64,000 nt of DNA, taken from the NCBI GenBank assembly GCA_026874595.1, contig CM049317.1, forward strand, positions 67,792,118-67,856,117, read 5' to 3'. The translations under genes were made by a program, and so were the position numbers. Source of the DNA: Sipunculus nudus (lineage: Eukaryota > Annelida > Sipuncula > Golfingiida > Sipunculidae). Numbering within the stretch: position 1 is the stretch's first letter; every line of letters starts with the position of its first letter. Shown one piece after another: positions 12,765 through 26,464 of the stretch. The notes beneath the pieces are model-generated. The model did no database searches, was not told the origin of the DNA, and saw only the letters and a list, made by a program, of their open reading frames with translations.

Positions 12765-13019
12765 TTAAAAAAATAAAATGATTAAACAGGAAACAAAATA
12801 ATAACACACGGTAACGCCTTAGATTATCTTTGTTAGCTAATTTGTACTCCCTTTTCACTTATTTTTCGTCTGACTGAATTCTTACACAAACTTCATATAA
12901 ATCATAAAACCTTTCATGGGTTTAAATATGCTTATTTTGCACACTAATCGCATGGTACCCGCGTCCGCGTTCTGAATCTGATTTTTTTTATCTTTTTCTT
13001 GGTTTGAGGTCACCGTCTC

Positions 13020-13400
13020 CATTTTTTAATGCTAGCTTAACTAAGTATATATGTACATCTGCAGAATTCTATTCCGTTTTCGGACTCCGTGACAGGGCCA
13101 TAGCACTCGCTTCCTTTCAGTTTATATCCTGGTCTTAACCAGTACCGGTGACTACTGCACCTGCGGGACCTGGATGTGTAATCTTCTCCATTGCTGGGTC
13201 ATACTACCGAGGTACCCCCAAAAGGCGCACTCGTTTGTGATTTAAAACACAGCTGTCGGGCACGGCTTCCCAATAAAGCCTGCGAAGCACTCGCCTTTGA
13301 TGGGGGCCAACCGTGAAAAATCTCACCGCCTTAGCTGCGATTCGAACTCACGATTCCCGGCTTTGAGTTCTGCGCTCTACCCCTTAGCCACAGCTTGGTA
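13020..13400 (-). mobile_element. tRNA-derived SINE
   Basis: On the minus strand, an A-box-like TGGCTAAGGGGTAGAGCGC (13372-13390) and a B box GAGTTCGAATC (13339-13349) have pol III promoter spacing. A roughly 300-bp unrelated, GC-richer body follows. The cloverleaf does not close, so this is not a tRNA gene. The distal boundary is approximate. Confidence 0.72.
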
Positions 13401-13617
13401 ACAGCTTGAGCATTCCAGCTTAAGAGGCTTTGTCGTAGTGTTATATTTTTTTAGGTTTGTTTGTCCGCGGGAAAATTTTACACCCGAGTGTCATTTTATG
13501 TGTTTATAAAGTGTGTGAAGGCATGTACGCCATCTCCTTAATTTAATTAATCAGTTCATTTTAACAAAACATATTGAACGTCACCTAATTTGAATCACTT
13601 ATTTTTACAAATAACAG

Positions 13618-14504
13618 TGATACATAAGCAAATCGAAAGTCAAGCCTTAAAGAACTGTGCAGTTGTCAAACAGGACAAGATTTAAGCTGAGAACTGTCAC
13701 CAAGAGGTGGGATTCATCTGCTTTACTGCTTTAAATCTGGTAGGAAAATCCCTCAATCTATTACTTGTCTGCCGATTACCCTATCAAACAACCTTTTAAT
13801 GACGTATTCACTCAGTAGGTATAGTTAATTTTTTTTTTACGTAATATAATTCATGACATTTGGTTCTAGAGGAGGAAACCGCAGTCACAGCTGTACTTCT
13901 TGTACCAATTTGTATACAAACACTATAAGAGATATAAGAAATTATTATGGTAAAATTGCCAATAAATAGTGAATATTTACAGAATGTGAATGGTGTCCTC
14001 CCTGGAACTGCCAGTTTCTTGAAGATGGGTGCATTATGATACGTTACGGCTTCATCATCTGGATTAACGGCATAATGTAAGAAAACCGGTTCTGATTTGT
14101 GGACTGCTGGAATAAAGTGCACAGCACAATTTATTTTACGTCCCATTCCATCTGAAATGAAGAAAATTCAAGTGGAGTTTGGGACTGGGTGGAGGAAAGA
14201 AGCGTAGTGTTTTGTTTGCTTTAACAACAGTAAGTATATTTGCTATCAATACAAATGACGTTACAGTAATACTTCCCTTTGAGGTGCACAATTATATTTT
14301 GACAACAAATCCCGGAATGGACGTGTCTGATATTAAAATTACAATGGGCATGTCTTGATGATTATATCCTTTGAAGAGATATAGAATTCAATATCAGAAG
14401 AAGATTATTTATATATGTGTGTGAGTTTCTGTATTCATGTTCCATGTCTCTATACAATGAATTAGCATGAGTATTCATCCTCTCTCTCTCTCTCTCTCTC
14501 TCTC

Positions 14505-14566
<62 letters not shown>

Positions 14567-15790
14567 AGGAAAAGAAATCATTTAAAAATCATTTTTCAGT
14601 AGAACCTAAAATGGTGCTGTTTCCCTCTGGAACTCCAGACAAGAATGACATATGCTCCAAATTAAGGCGTACCAGTGATGACATTTTTGTCTGCAACCAG
14701 AGAAGCTGTGCTTCGATTGGCAATGTCATTTGTACTGAAAACCTGTTATATGGTATTAAGGTTTTTTTCAAATCTGTTTACTCCCTCTGTAAATAATTAT
14801 TTCAGTCACAAATAAAGAAGATATTTCTATAAGCTGTTTGTGGTGTTCATGAATACAATCATTGATAACATTCGAGTTTCATATTCCTGCGTCTTATTGA
14901 TGAGTTAAAGTAAGATAACAATTTTTAATCAGTGTGAACGGACTTTGAATTGACTTTGTTATTGCCCTTGTCAAACCATACATCACCAGTGAAGAAAATA
15001 AATAATACATATACATGTAATTTCACACTTAAACATCTTTATTTGAAACCTATCAGAGCCATCATCAGTTTCATCGGATGCTAGGATCAAGAGCAACACC
15101 TTGAGAAATATAGAGGCAAGAGGTACATATTAATACAACTTTATATAGCTACTGTTTGTTCATGTAAATATTTATATTGAGGCTGTGTTCACCGTGTGTC
15201 TAAAACCAATCTGAAAAAAAACAAGCCTGAAAAACAAACAAGCATAGCATATAATGTAATGTGGGTTAGGGGGCTACAATTTACACAGTGTGATTTGTGA
15301 GCAAAACAAATGCGACCCCTGGTGTTAAACACTGTACACAAACATTTTATTATATCCTTTTTAACATTATCAGAGCATGTTATCACTTGTCAAGTATGGG
15401 CATAAAATTCGGTGTCGAATTAAAACATTCATTAAGTTGCCTGTGCTGCAGTTTTATTTTTAAATTACAAATATATGTACTACAAAAGTATTTTTCAAAT
15501 TCACAACGGTCTGAGCTACTTTAACATACACAAAAACACAAAATTATGGGTAAAATTGACATAAGCATTTTTTAAAGAAACATACAAAATGGCACATGGT
15601 TTTGAATAATTTTAACACACAGGGGCATGGCAATTGGTGTATAATTAAAACACACACTCATTACTTTCTGTATATAACTAAAGGGCTCACACTACTGTCA
15701 TTGCAGATCTGATGATGATGGGGACAATGACAAAACAGCCGACAGGAATTTAGAATATTTGCTGAGAAGATGTTATCTGAGCTGGTTTTG
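13618..15790 (+). pseudogene. Copy B1 receptor fragment: exons 4, 5, 6, 7 and part of 9
   Basis: Exon 4 relic 13618-13739 has TAA in frame and a disturbed 3' end. Exon 5 13983-14229 carries a deletion before the AEC motif, a following stop and a GAAGCGTAG lesion. Exon 6 14600-14752 is open but has Cys in place of the conserved FYW Trp. Exon 7 15057-15122 is open. Exon 9 appears only as its first 70 or so bases at 15707, after a good TTGCAG acceptor. Exon 8 is missing, though the intron that precedes exon 9 is present. It cannot encode a full receptor. Confidence 0.75.
14480..14563. repeat. Compound (TC)n-(TA)n microsatellite
   Basis: About 26 bp of TC followed by about 50 bp of TA in the intron before B1 exon 6. 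Confidence 0.95.
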
Positions 15791-15939
15791 GGCAGACACA
15801 TTTCTAATACTGAAAATACCTTAAATAAATTGTCTTTTCTAGTTAAATTAATGTGATTTCTTTTTTTTTTTTGTATGAAAATGTTGATGCTGCGTTGGCA
15901 TTCCGTGCATTAAACAAATGATCAATCCTCCTTCCACAG

Positions 15940-17233
15940 GATTAAAGCTGTGAAATGCCAGCGAGAGGCCTTGGGCTTTATCTGCCTTAAAGCTTGTAGG
16001 CATCAGTCTTAATCTTTTATTTGTCTCAACACCAAGCCATCAAACCAAATAGAAATACAATGCTGACACCCTATGCAAAACACACTTCCTGAGAAAGGCT
16101 TTGGATCAGAGTAAGGCAATAACATTTATTGACTCAGTAGGGAATGTCTAATATTAGAAGGTAATACAATTAATTAAATTATGAGTCAGTAGAGGATATC
16201 ACAGTCTAAACTGTATGCGTTGCATTAATTATTAATCCAATATTAGGCCCGAAGATAAAAGGTATAGTTCTCAGGCACCGCCCGCGTAAATTTTACCCCC
16301 CCCCCCCCTCCGACATCCAATTTTTTTTTAATTTTTCATCTTTTAAGAAGATAAAATAATACAATTTTGTCAGATTTCCTCTGTTATGTTGTGGTTTTAT
16401 CTATTTAGGAAAAAATGTGATTGTCATGGTTTTCGCTGATTATATGACATTTTTATCATAACATACACAAAATGTAAAAATAAAATATCGCCTGCTCTCA
16501 CTGATTTCTGACAAAAAAGAGCCTGAGAACCATACATTTTATTGGCCTTATACACTAGGATATATACAATATGACGATGACAATGTCGATATACTTGATA
16601 ATCATTGTTAATATTTCCAGAATGTGAATGGTGCTCTCCTTGAATCTGCCAGTTTGTTGAAGATGGGTGCATGACAATACATTACGGCCTCATCAACTGG
16701 TTTAACGCCCTGACTGAATGTAAGAAAAGGGGCTCGCATTTGTGGACTGCCGGAACAAACTGGACGGCACAATTCGATTCATTTCCCATTTTAACTGAAA
16801 TTAAGAATATTCGAATAGATTTTTGGATTGGGTGGAGGAAGGAAGAGTGGTATTTTATCGGATTCAACAACAGTAAGTATACTTGCCAAGTAAATCCAAA
16901 TACACAAACTCCCAATACTCATGCTTTCCTTTTGACACCCTTATTATTATCATTAACATACGATGGATCCTGGTGACTCTGGTCCTTCAAAGAGATATAA
17001 GAAATATGGATTAAAAGATCAGGTATTTTATAGGTGTATATATATATATTTATATATATATATATGTGTGTGTGTGTATATATATATAAATATACATATA
17101 TATATATATATACATATATATATGGACACATGGAATTTAACATATAACATTTGGTTCCATGCAAAATACAACCGACTTTTATGTGTGTATATATATACAT
17201 ATATATATAGACTAACACGGCTATACCTTTATT

Positions 17234-17286
<53 letters not shown>

Positions 17287-19865
17287 ATGGTAATAATAAT
17301 TCTAAGGCACAGAAGAACTTATGATGGTACTGTTTCCCTCACGATCTCCAGACAAGGAGGAAAACTGCTCCTGATAAACGCTTACAAGCGACGATATTTT
17401 GAACTGGAACCAGGCAAGCTGTGCGGCGATCAGCAATGTTATTTGTACTGAACAATTTTCATACGGTAAAATGATTTTTTCACATTACTTTCCTTTCTCT
17501 ACAAACCATAATGCCAGTCTAAAATAAAGGATATTGCCATTAATAATGCATGTTTTGATACAATGCAATGACTGATACCATTCGAGTTTCATATTTATGT
17601 GTTTAAGATCGTCAGTATTCTAAAGATGATTTTAACATGATGTAGCAAATATTCATTTGTGTAACTCGAATGAACTTTGTTATTGTAACAAGTTTTTTCA
17701 CGTAAGATTTTTTGTGCGGTGCACTAGAATATTGTATTTTTCATCAAAACTATATATTTAATATATGTCATGACTAACTATTGAATAAAATCACTCAGAA
17801 AACATGCCGCATCATACTCAAACATGTTCATTTTGAAAACCTACCAGAAACGTCATCTATCTCATCGGATGTCAGGATCATAAACAAAACCTTAGAAAAT
17901 GTAGAAACAAAAGGTACATATTAGTACATATGTAGCTACTGACATGTTTGTACTTGGGATTTGGTCATCCCATTTTTTAAAACAAACCTTAAAAAGGAAT
18001 GGTGAAAAAAATTTCAACAAGCAGATCATTTGAATTTGTAGATTTTAACGACTACAGTTTATGAATTGAACTGCACGATGCTACATTTCATTAATGCATT
18101 AAATTGCATGATCTATACATGGATATATATCCGGTCAAGCAGGTTAAGAGTCTATTTGCTTTTAAGCAATGCTATCCCCTTTGATTTTAAGGCTCTTTTC
18201 ATATTTCCATTTTTCCCCCACTTTTTTAATTTTTTTTAATCTTGATAGCTCAGTGCAAGCTACTTAACACTCAGGGCATACAGAAGCTAAAGATTGGAAA
18301 AAAAGTATTATGTGTGGTGGAATAAATGAAAGGTTTTTCAATGAATTAAACATTATAAAATAACGGAAACCAAATGTTCTGAAAACCAAAATGTAACCCA
18401 TATTCTCAGCTTTTAGATTATATTCATGTCAAGGGGTCCTAGGACAGTATTTGGAAAATATAAAGGAAGACTAAACCAATGTTTATATATAGATATATAT
18501 TCTCTTCCAGCCACAGTTCAAAATGTGGTAGTTGTGTTTTTTACGATTATCGGTTTCCTGGCTGCTTTCGCGTATTTGGTCACCCTCATGTGCAGTGCAC
18601 GGAATGCTTCAGTTAGAAGGTAAACGTATTTTATTGATTAAGAGCAATTAACACAAGTAAAGAGTCAATCTATGACCGTATTAAAACAAAAGTCTTATGC
18701 CTAGAAATGATACTGTAAATAACACATGATAAGTTACAAAACACCTACTTTATTATAGTAACAATAGGTCTTGTTGCGCATAGACAAGATGGCTACTAAA
18801 CTATATTTCGCTTTTAATGCTACCGATTCTGATGGTATATGACATTTGCAAAAGTGTCCAACGTCGGCGTCCATACTTGCATTGTCGTTACCTAAAATGA
18901 AAGGAAAACTTCTCCCGCCTTGTGACTGCAAACTTGCTGAAATGTGAGCAAAACGCGCCACCTGGATTTAAAAACTTAACACAAATAAATAGAATTATGA
19001 TCGTTCTTTAATATGACCAAAGTACTTCTAAGGAGTAAAAAAACTGTCCATGCTGCTTAACTTTTATAAAGTTCTTATACTTTCAAATAGCCAGTAATTG
19101 TGGATAGATTATAGATCCTAACAGACATTTGTTATATCAGTCTATATATGTGTGTGTCTGTTCAGCTATATTAATTTTTTTATTGAGAAGATATATACTA
19201 CAAAAGTATTATCCAAAGGCACAGCGGTCTGAATAACAATAACATACACATAAGCACAACGTTATAGGTAAAATCAACAAGAGCGTTTTGTGTAAAAGAA
19301 ACGTACACAAAGTTATAAGGTTCTGTATAAACCTAAAGGACTCACGCCACTGTCATTACAGGTTTGATGATAATGAGGACAATGACACAAATGCCCATAG
19401 GCCTCCTCACTTCTTGTCTGGTATCTAGGAGAATATCCGTAGATACGGAAGACAAGCTGTCCTAGCAGTCAGCCCATTTGTAACAAGACTAGCAAGACCA
19501 ATTCGTCGCCAGCGAAGGTTAACGTTCCACGACTCGGAGAATGATTATTCGACCATCCATAATTCGACGAATATCCAACATCAGTATTATTCCGCTTCCA
19601 GTACTTCCGAGCCTGGCAGTGTCAATAAACCACTGACACCTCCAAAACCTGTGGATCTATGCATCACAACATCTGGTGCATACAGTGTATGCGGGTTTCA
19701 GAGTCTTCATGACAGTTATGATGACAGCACGACCATTCATTCAGAACCAGTGATTGTACACAGGGACTTTAGCCCTACTTGTTCCTTTTAAAATTCCTGA
19801 AATTAAAATCGAATCGGCAAGTATTGGTGGCACACCTGAACAGGCTGATATGTGCACCAAACTTT
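15940..19865 (+). pseudogene. Copy B2 receptor: part of exon 4 and exons 5-9, disabled
   Basis: Exon 4 (15940-15995) is missing its first half. Exon 5 16621-16872 has TGA at 16641-16643 for the conserved Trp of CPPW but is otherwise open. Exon 6 17313-17465 has TGA TAA at 17372-17377. Exon 7 17848-17913 and exon 8 18511-18619 are intact, the latter encoding a clear transmembrane helix. Exon 9 starts at 19362 with TAG at 19426-19428 where E has the Tyr of LYEDI, and a small deletion near 19770 shifts the frame before the normal end at about 19865. Tail motifs: NDYSTI kept; TIYSEP is TIHSEP. Confidence 0.8.
17037..17284. repeat. (TA)n-rich block with a Penelope-end fragment
   Basis: Several TA tracts in the intron before B2 exon 6. 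Between them, about 17209-17226 reads GACTAACACGGCTATACC, identical to the end of the Penelope element at 33646-33663. Confidence 0.8.
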
Positions 19866-20484
19866 AAGGGCATCGGTAGGTGTTCAGTAACAAGACAAAC
19901 AGTACATGGGTTCTATTTCAGAGTTGCCCTTTACATAAAGAATAGTAATCCAGCCAAAAACCTACCCTCACTCTAAGCAGATACGATAATTATTTTAAAA
20001 GGATATATACAAAACAAGGGAATTTTCTGTGACAGATTAACAAAATCTTCTCAAAATAATGAAAGGCTAAACAGCTGTTCTTTTATTCATCTTCCATTTA
20101 AATGGAGCTACGATCAGGACAAAACGTTGCCATAAAAGAAGGCACGTGTAAAATTCGTGTGCAAGACAATTTTGTAAACCATACTTAAGGCTTTGTGTGT
20201 CATAAGCTTTCAAATTAATATTTCGGAGGATATGTTATATATTTCAGATTAACTTTGATGATTTTTCTGTATCTGCGAATGTCCACGCATGTATCGACGT
20301 TTACATATACTTTACTTGATTATCCTCCAATATTCTTGCATCCCTGCAAAAGAAGTGGCAACTGAAAACCAGGTCAATAATCGCAATAAACCCATTATGA
20401 GTACTATCCCTAACACTCCGTAGCTACAGATTCCTTTCTGTTAAAATGCCGGGTCTATGCAGAAAATCATCATCAAGTCTACGA

Positions 20485-20590
20485 GTGTATATTCTTTTCA
20501 ACATATTGTCCAAGATACCAGCTGAAGACCCTTGAACTGTTTGTGCTTCCACACAGACTTCGTGCGTGTTTGGATTGATTAGATGGCATG
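20485..20590 (+). repeat. 3' flank shared between copies B2 and A
   Basis: Counterpart of 8885-8975; see that entry. Confidence 0.6.
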
Positions 20591-20644
20591 TGTATATACT
20601 TATATCCGCGCTACATCCAGTGTCCAAGGAAATCCGCATTCTAG

Positions 20645-22640
20645 GTATGTAGGCTGATTTGCCGAGGCCAGAAAAACAATAAATGGCAGTCTATAATCCT
20701 AAAATTCAGCCAAAGGGCCCGGCACCAAATAATGCAAATAAGCGCCCTAGTTACATAGTTCATGTGACCAAACAAGGTAACTCGAAGACTAATCTCGTGA
20801 GCTAGTGACGAATATTACAACAACCTAACTGGTAAATTGTATGGGACAATTTATTTATACATATTTATGTAAACATAATGACTACCGACCATTCATTGGC
20901 AAAAGTTCGTGAATGTTTATACTAATATCATAATGGTTAAACTAAAAAGCGAATTTCACACATAACGTCTTGTCACATAATCGAGGATATGCCTGGCGGA
21001 AGTACTTTCGTAAATTACCAATTCGGTGATTCTAATATATTGAGATGCAATAACAAATATATAATTCACATTTCGACAAAATTACTTTATCATTGTTCAG
21101 GGTGGTTGTCTGCAAGGGCAATTTCTGCTTTCACATGTTCATATGTCGCTACCTATTAAAATCAATATGACACACCTTGCCATTTTTAATGGCTAGGACT
21201 CAAATGTCTAATTACCGTAACGGTATTAAACCAGACCCTTTACTATACGATAATGGTTTATTACAATATTTCCCCATATATGAGTGCAAAATAAAAATGC
21301 TTCTACGGACATTTTACCTCTTGCAGCTACAATTTTATATGATGAAACTTCATGGCCTAAAGATTCATTCAATGCGATGTATATTTATTTCACACACTTC
21401 TTACACTGTCACGAGCTCGCGGATACACCTGTCGATTCCCTCCTATACCAATAGATATTTGTAAAAATGAGCCCAATAAGAGTAAACGCAAAATAAGTGG
21501 TGTGTACAGTATATATATTACCCAGTTAGGTTCATCCACATAAAAATCTCACCAGAAATGCATTTCCCATAACCCAATCAAGGCGGGCTTAACCCCTCTT
21601 AAACCACATCAAAACAGACAAAAATCAATGCTACACACTCGTCCAGAATCTTTCAATTCTGACCTATCGTCCACTTTCTTTCGTTTATATCTAGGCATAA
21701 TTCATTTCTCCGCTCATAGCGTTTCAGGCATGGTTTACATAAACAAATAATATGTCCCTGCAGGTAGAATACAATGACACGGGGGAGAGTACCGGTGATT
21801 GAAATTAAAATTTCATCGTTTTGTAGCGGTTGTAATGGTTGGAAAAATCAAAGCAGTAGATATGTTTTATATGTATAGAAAGACCATAACCTATTGTATC
21901 GGTAATACATCAGATGTCTGATAACCATTTGTACGGAAAATAGTACTAATCATTAAAAAGCAGAGAGGGAACTTATGACATGTAACTGATTACCCAGAAA
22001 CAGGATAATGAATGTCTTGAATTGTACTCATACTTATGGGATGTACTGCAAATTAACACAAAGGCTGTCGATGAGATTAAATATTTCTAATTGTGTTGTA
22101 AAAGAGTTTTCGGGGTACTTGTAAAACAAACGGTTGCAAATTATTTTAAAAATGTGAGAATGAATTTGTGCAGTAGAACCGGGTGTTAATCGTATTATCT
22201 TCCTTCACTGACGGACAGAACAATTTTGTAAAACCATGTGTTTGTAATACACACTGTTTGTGATACGCACGTATGAAGGGTGTGATAATCATTCTAAAAT
22301 ACAATAACAACAAGCATTTCATGTAAATCTCTTGATTATGCTCGGCCATGACTATACAAAGCACATGGTTATAATTGTAAAACTGCGTTCGTTAACATTA
22401 GGTCAATAGCCCCTAATGTACAGTTTATCGGATAATCAGCAGATAAACATAAGCTTTGGTCACAAGTCATTAAGCAGCACGTTAAATGTGTAACGTTACC
22501 GGTAAGCATTCATTCCACATCGATTCTGCAATTTGGTATAGTTTATATGTATGGACAAGAAACTATGATCACCGACAAATCAAATTCATTTGGACACATA
22601 ATGTGCCCAGAAGGGGCAAGTATACGTTATATAACACACT
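20645..22640. other. Spacer, nothing recognised
   Basis: No receptor exon, transposon motif or tandem repeat seen. Open frames are short and lack coding character. Confidence 0.5.
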
Positions 22641-22644
22641 TTTG

Positions 22645-24500
22645 ATGTGTGTTCTGGTGGTTTTATCAGCCATACTCGGTATAAGGTGTTAATGTTAGTA
22701 TTATCTTATTTTTGCTTCTATGCTGTGAATACGTGGTTTTGAGATTTGGTATAAGCGTTTAATCATGGTTAGCCCTCTCCGCTATGGAGACCTTTTGGCT
22801 CCCTTTATATTTTCTTTATTATTACACATTTTAATAACATTTTCCAGAATAAGAAATCAGCGTTGACATGTTACAATAGGAGCCCAGTAAACAACTCCCT
22901 GTATACACAAAGGGAAAGAATATGCATCATTTACATATATTTATCTATCAACATTGAAAATTCCTTCAATCAATTATTCACAACTGTCACAGACATAACT
23001 GCAAAAGTACCAAATTGACAGCAGTCTAAGCCGATAGAATTTCTCAATTTTAGGGAGCAGCTGAGCGTGATGACCCGAAGGTAACTTGCTGTGTCTTCTT
23101 TAAACCATAGCATTAAAATCCGTTTCTTTAGATGGTTTTCAAAACAGGAGCAATCATATCTTATATCTTAGTATTTGTTTTATATTGTCAACGAGTACCC
23201 ATTGACGCCACAAGGAAACATGGCTCGACAAGGGGAATAACTGTCTTATCATATTAAATATCTTTTATGGTTAGAGGACATATATATATCACGCCCTTAA
23301 ATATTTTAAATTTTGAATATTTCCAGAATGCGAATGGTGTCCTCCCTTGAACTGCAAGTTTCTAGAGTACGGTTGCATTACAATACAATACGGCAATGTA
23401 AAGTGGTTTAATGCACGTGCGGAGTGTAAGAATATTAACTCTGACCTGTGGCCTGCTAGAAAGAACCGGAGGGAACAAATTACCACGCATTATAATACAC
23501 AGCCGTAGTTTTGGATTGGATGGAGAAAAGAAGAGTGGCGTTTTGTAGGTTTTAACAATAGCAAGTATCTGTTTCATAATTATTAACATTATCATTTCGA
23601 TCACAATGTTGTTTGCGCTTAAGCGATAGCTGCTCATGCGGGAATATGTGATAGTTTCCTTCTCCTTTCTTCCGTTTTGTAACTATATATTAACGGATGA
23701 AAAAGCAAAGAATAGTAGTGACAAATGAAATAACAAAGTTCATTTTTGTAGCATAGCATCTGCAATCAGGAAATACAACATTAGCTACAATGTCGAGTAA
23801 AAATGGAAGCGTAATAAAACATATTAGACGTCCAAGTGTACTTACAATAACATGAATTTCTTATTGTTAAATAATTGAAGAACCAAAAATGGTCCTGTTC
23901 AATTCGCGGGCTCCTGGCAAGGGTAACTGTTCCACGGTATCACGGTCAAACGACGATTCATTCTACTGGACCCAAAACAATGCGGTTCTAAGAACAATGT
24001 CATTTGTACAGAAGACGTGCCTTTTGGTATAAAGTTTCTCTTTCTTTTTCTGCATAGATATTTATCTAAAGTAGATAAGAAATAAAGAATAAAAATTGTT
24101 TCCTTCTTAAAGGTATTAAGCATTATAATCATACATTGGCTTAAACCGTTAGAGTTTTATTTTATCAAAACCACTACTTATGAGCCACACAACGAAGATG
24201 TTCTTTTTCGTATAGTCATATATCAATTATAACCAATCATTAATTATACCTGTTAAGTCAATGATTAAATCTTCGTATAATATTCGGTCTTTTTCATCAC
24301 TGGTTTCACCTCAATGCCTACTTCACTTATACCGCAGTTATTTAGCATACAACCATATACCATATTAAACTAACTACATGTTTTCGTATTTTATATTTAT
24401 TATAGTTAAAACTCTTTCTTTGAAACAAACCAGTTATACCTGCAGTCTCATCGGTTCCCCAGGCCAAGAACGAAACTTCAGTAAATTTACTACTTATAAT
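22645..24500 (+). pseudogene. Copy C receptor remnant lacking lectin-like domain 1
   Basis: A possible leader exon at 22645 (MCVLVVLSAILG, possible donor GTATAA) is followed by sequence matching copy E intron 2 (about 22905-23110). That runs straight into sequence matching E intron 4 (from about 23115), so exons 3 and 4 are gone. Exon 5 23327-23560 keeps ECEWCPP and FWIGWRKEEW but has TAG at 23506-23508; it ends with a GCAAGT donor like E. Exon 6 from about 23880 is frameshifted within its WTQN...segment and ends near 24028. Exon 7 from 24434 (VIPAVSSV) has lost its donor. No transmembrane or tail exon follows. The leader assignment is weak; the rest is clear. Confidence 0.72.
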
Positions 24501-24519
24501 ATATAAGCGCTTATATGCC

Positions 24520-26095
24520 ACCCCTGTATGGATCTACCCGTGAAAAGTACACGTCTCCTACAAAATTGAGTCTCTCTGTAATGCCCCGGGTAAAACTCTG
24601 CTTTTCATTCGTTTGTACTGGTCAAAACAGCCTATTATGAATCCTCCGCTTATCTGAAAGCTGTCCACTGAACCATAAGATTATATCCACATATTTTTTA
24701 AAAACTTAAGTTGGCTGTAAGGGCCACAATAGATGACTGTAAACTGGTTCTGCTTTATTTTTCTGTTGAATGTTTTGCTGGGACACATGAGACAAACTGG
24801 CGAGCAGTAGGCCAAAGAAACAGCTAGTGTCCAAATGGGTGCGCTGATCTGTTAGAGAAGCACCAATTTACCCGTTGGTCCCATGTCATAGAGAGTGGAT
24901 TTTTCGACTGTTAAAAATAATATTTTACTGGCCAACCACTCTGAACATTCTGAAAATGTTTAAAGCCCATAACTTATGAATAGATCATATTTTTTATGAA
25001 ATTATACTTTTTATGGTTCATAATCTAAATGAGATTTAAGTATCCTCTTATTGAAAAGCATATCAAGGTTACATCAGGATGTTTGCAAAATAAACAGAGA
25101 AAATGTAGACAATTAAGCAAATGTCTTACCAATTATGGCTTATTAACTGTTCAAGAGCAAATATCAATTTTTAGGAGTGCTTTTATAAGGAATTCCTGTT
25201 AATTGTCTGTTTCCTGTCATGCTGTCATGTTTATCTATTGCCACAATGACAATATCTTTTGACCTTATTGATATGAGAAAGGTTGTCCTATAATTATCGT
25301 CCCAAATAAATATAGTGAATATTGTTTCCATAACTCCCATTGGCATTTTTTTAAACTTTAATGATATAGCCACAAACTTATAAAGGACTTATTGTAGGAA
25401 TAAACACTTAAGCATTATTTATGAACTAAGATGTTTTGGAATAAAATTATTGGCAATAAATTACTCTGGTACACCAGAGGTCCGGTCACAGATCAGGTGA
25501 TGGCTGACCAGACTGCATTTCTCAGCAACATGGCTGTGGCATTGATGGTCTTCTGCAATTCTCTACATGATAAAATGCTGTTATATCATATATAACATAG
25601 ACAGGACACTCCACACGTATAGAAACTGAGAAATAAAGGATATATACGTAGAGTGAACATAGTTTAAGCTGCATCTTTTTCTTGAATACTCTTTATGCAT
25701 CCCTTTTGATACATCAGAAGGACCGCTTCTACGTTATGTTAGAACATATTCAAGGCTTAGTATGGCCCGTATCCCCGCTGTGTAATTCTAAGCTTTGCAT
25801 ATAGGCATGATTGGTACATGGTTAAATTTACTCGGTAATAAATCACAGAGGTAACTGTAGCTTTAGAAGAACGCTGAGGTACTGGTGAGTGTATTTGTTT
25901 TTCGTAACTGTTTTTGTTACAGGTATAGATGATATTAATAGCTTGAGTGTAAGCCTCCTGATTGGAGTAAACTGGTTAATCCCAGGGAGGGGACCGGTCA
26001 GTGTAAAACAAAATATTCTTATAGACAATAGTGGAATAATACCAAACGTACCTAACAGTACTCAAACAACTTACTGAATGTGGGATAATTAAAAA
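24520..26095. other. Spacer, no gene recognised
   Basis: The first 80 bp still resemble the intron after copy E exon 7. Beyond that I recognise nothing. Confidence 0.45.
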
Positions 26096-26099
26096 CATT

Positions 26100-26430
26100 G
26101 ACTGGTAACTTCGTACCTTTATTACTTCATGATGTTTGGCATCTTATCTATATACATGTATCTCCTTCGCTACCCCATCAAAGAAATAATCATGGCAGTT
26201 TACTGACGCTGCTGCGGCTTATAAACACAAGAAACATATTACACGTTCTTGCACCGACTTGTAAGAGGGTTTCTGTGACATATCGACTTCATTATTTTAC
26301 TTGATTATCCCGATGAAATGTTCATAATTTATTATTCACCAATTTTTCTATGAGAAGCCGACTCCTGAAGCATTGAAGTAATAAATGTGTTAAGAGGATT
26401 CGGTAAATTTATTTAATTTGTATAATCGGG
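26100..26430. repeat. Left end of the D/E segmental duplication (D side)
   Basis: ACCTTTATTACTTC.TGATGTT.GGCATCTTAT and later blocks recur in order at 45656-45970, upstream of copy E. This sets the left limit of the paralogous segment. Confidence 0.7.
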
Positions 26431-26464
26431 GAATGCAAACAGTGTATAAACAAATATCGATTAT

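Noticed and set aside
13339-13390. Possible tRNA gene on the minus strand
   Set aside because: A and B boxes are present but anticodon and acceptor stems do not pair, and a long non-tRNA body follows; called a SINE instead.
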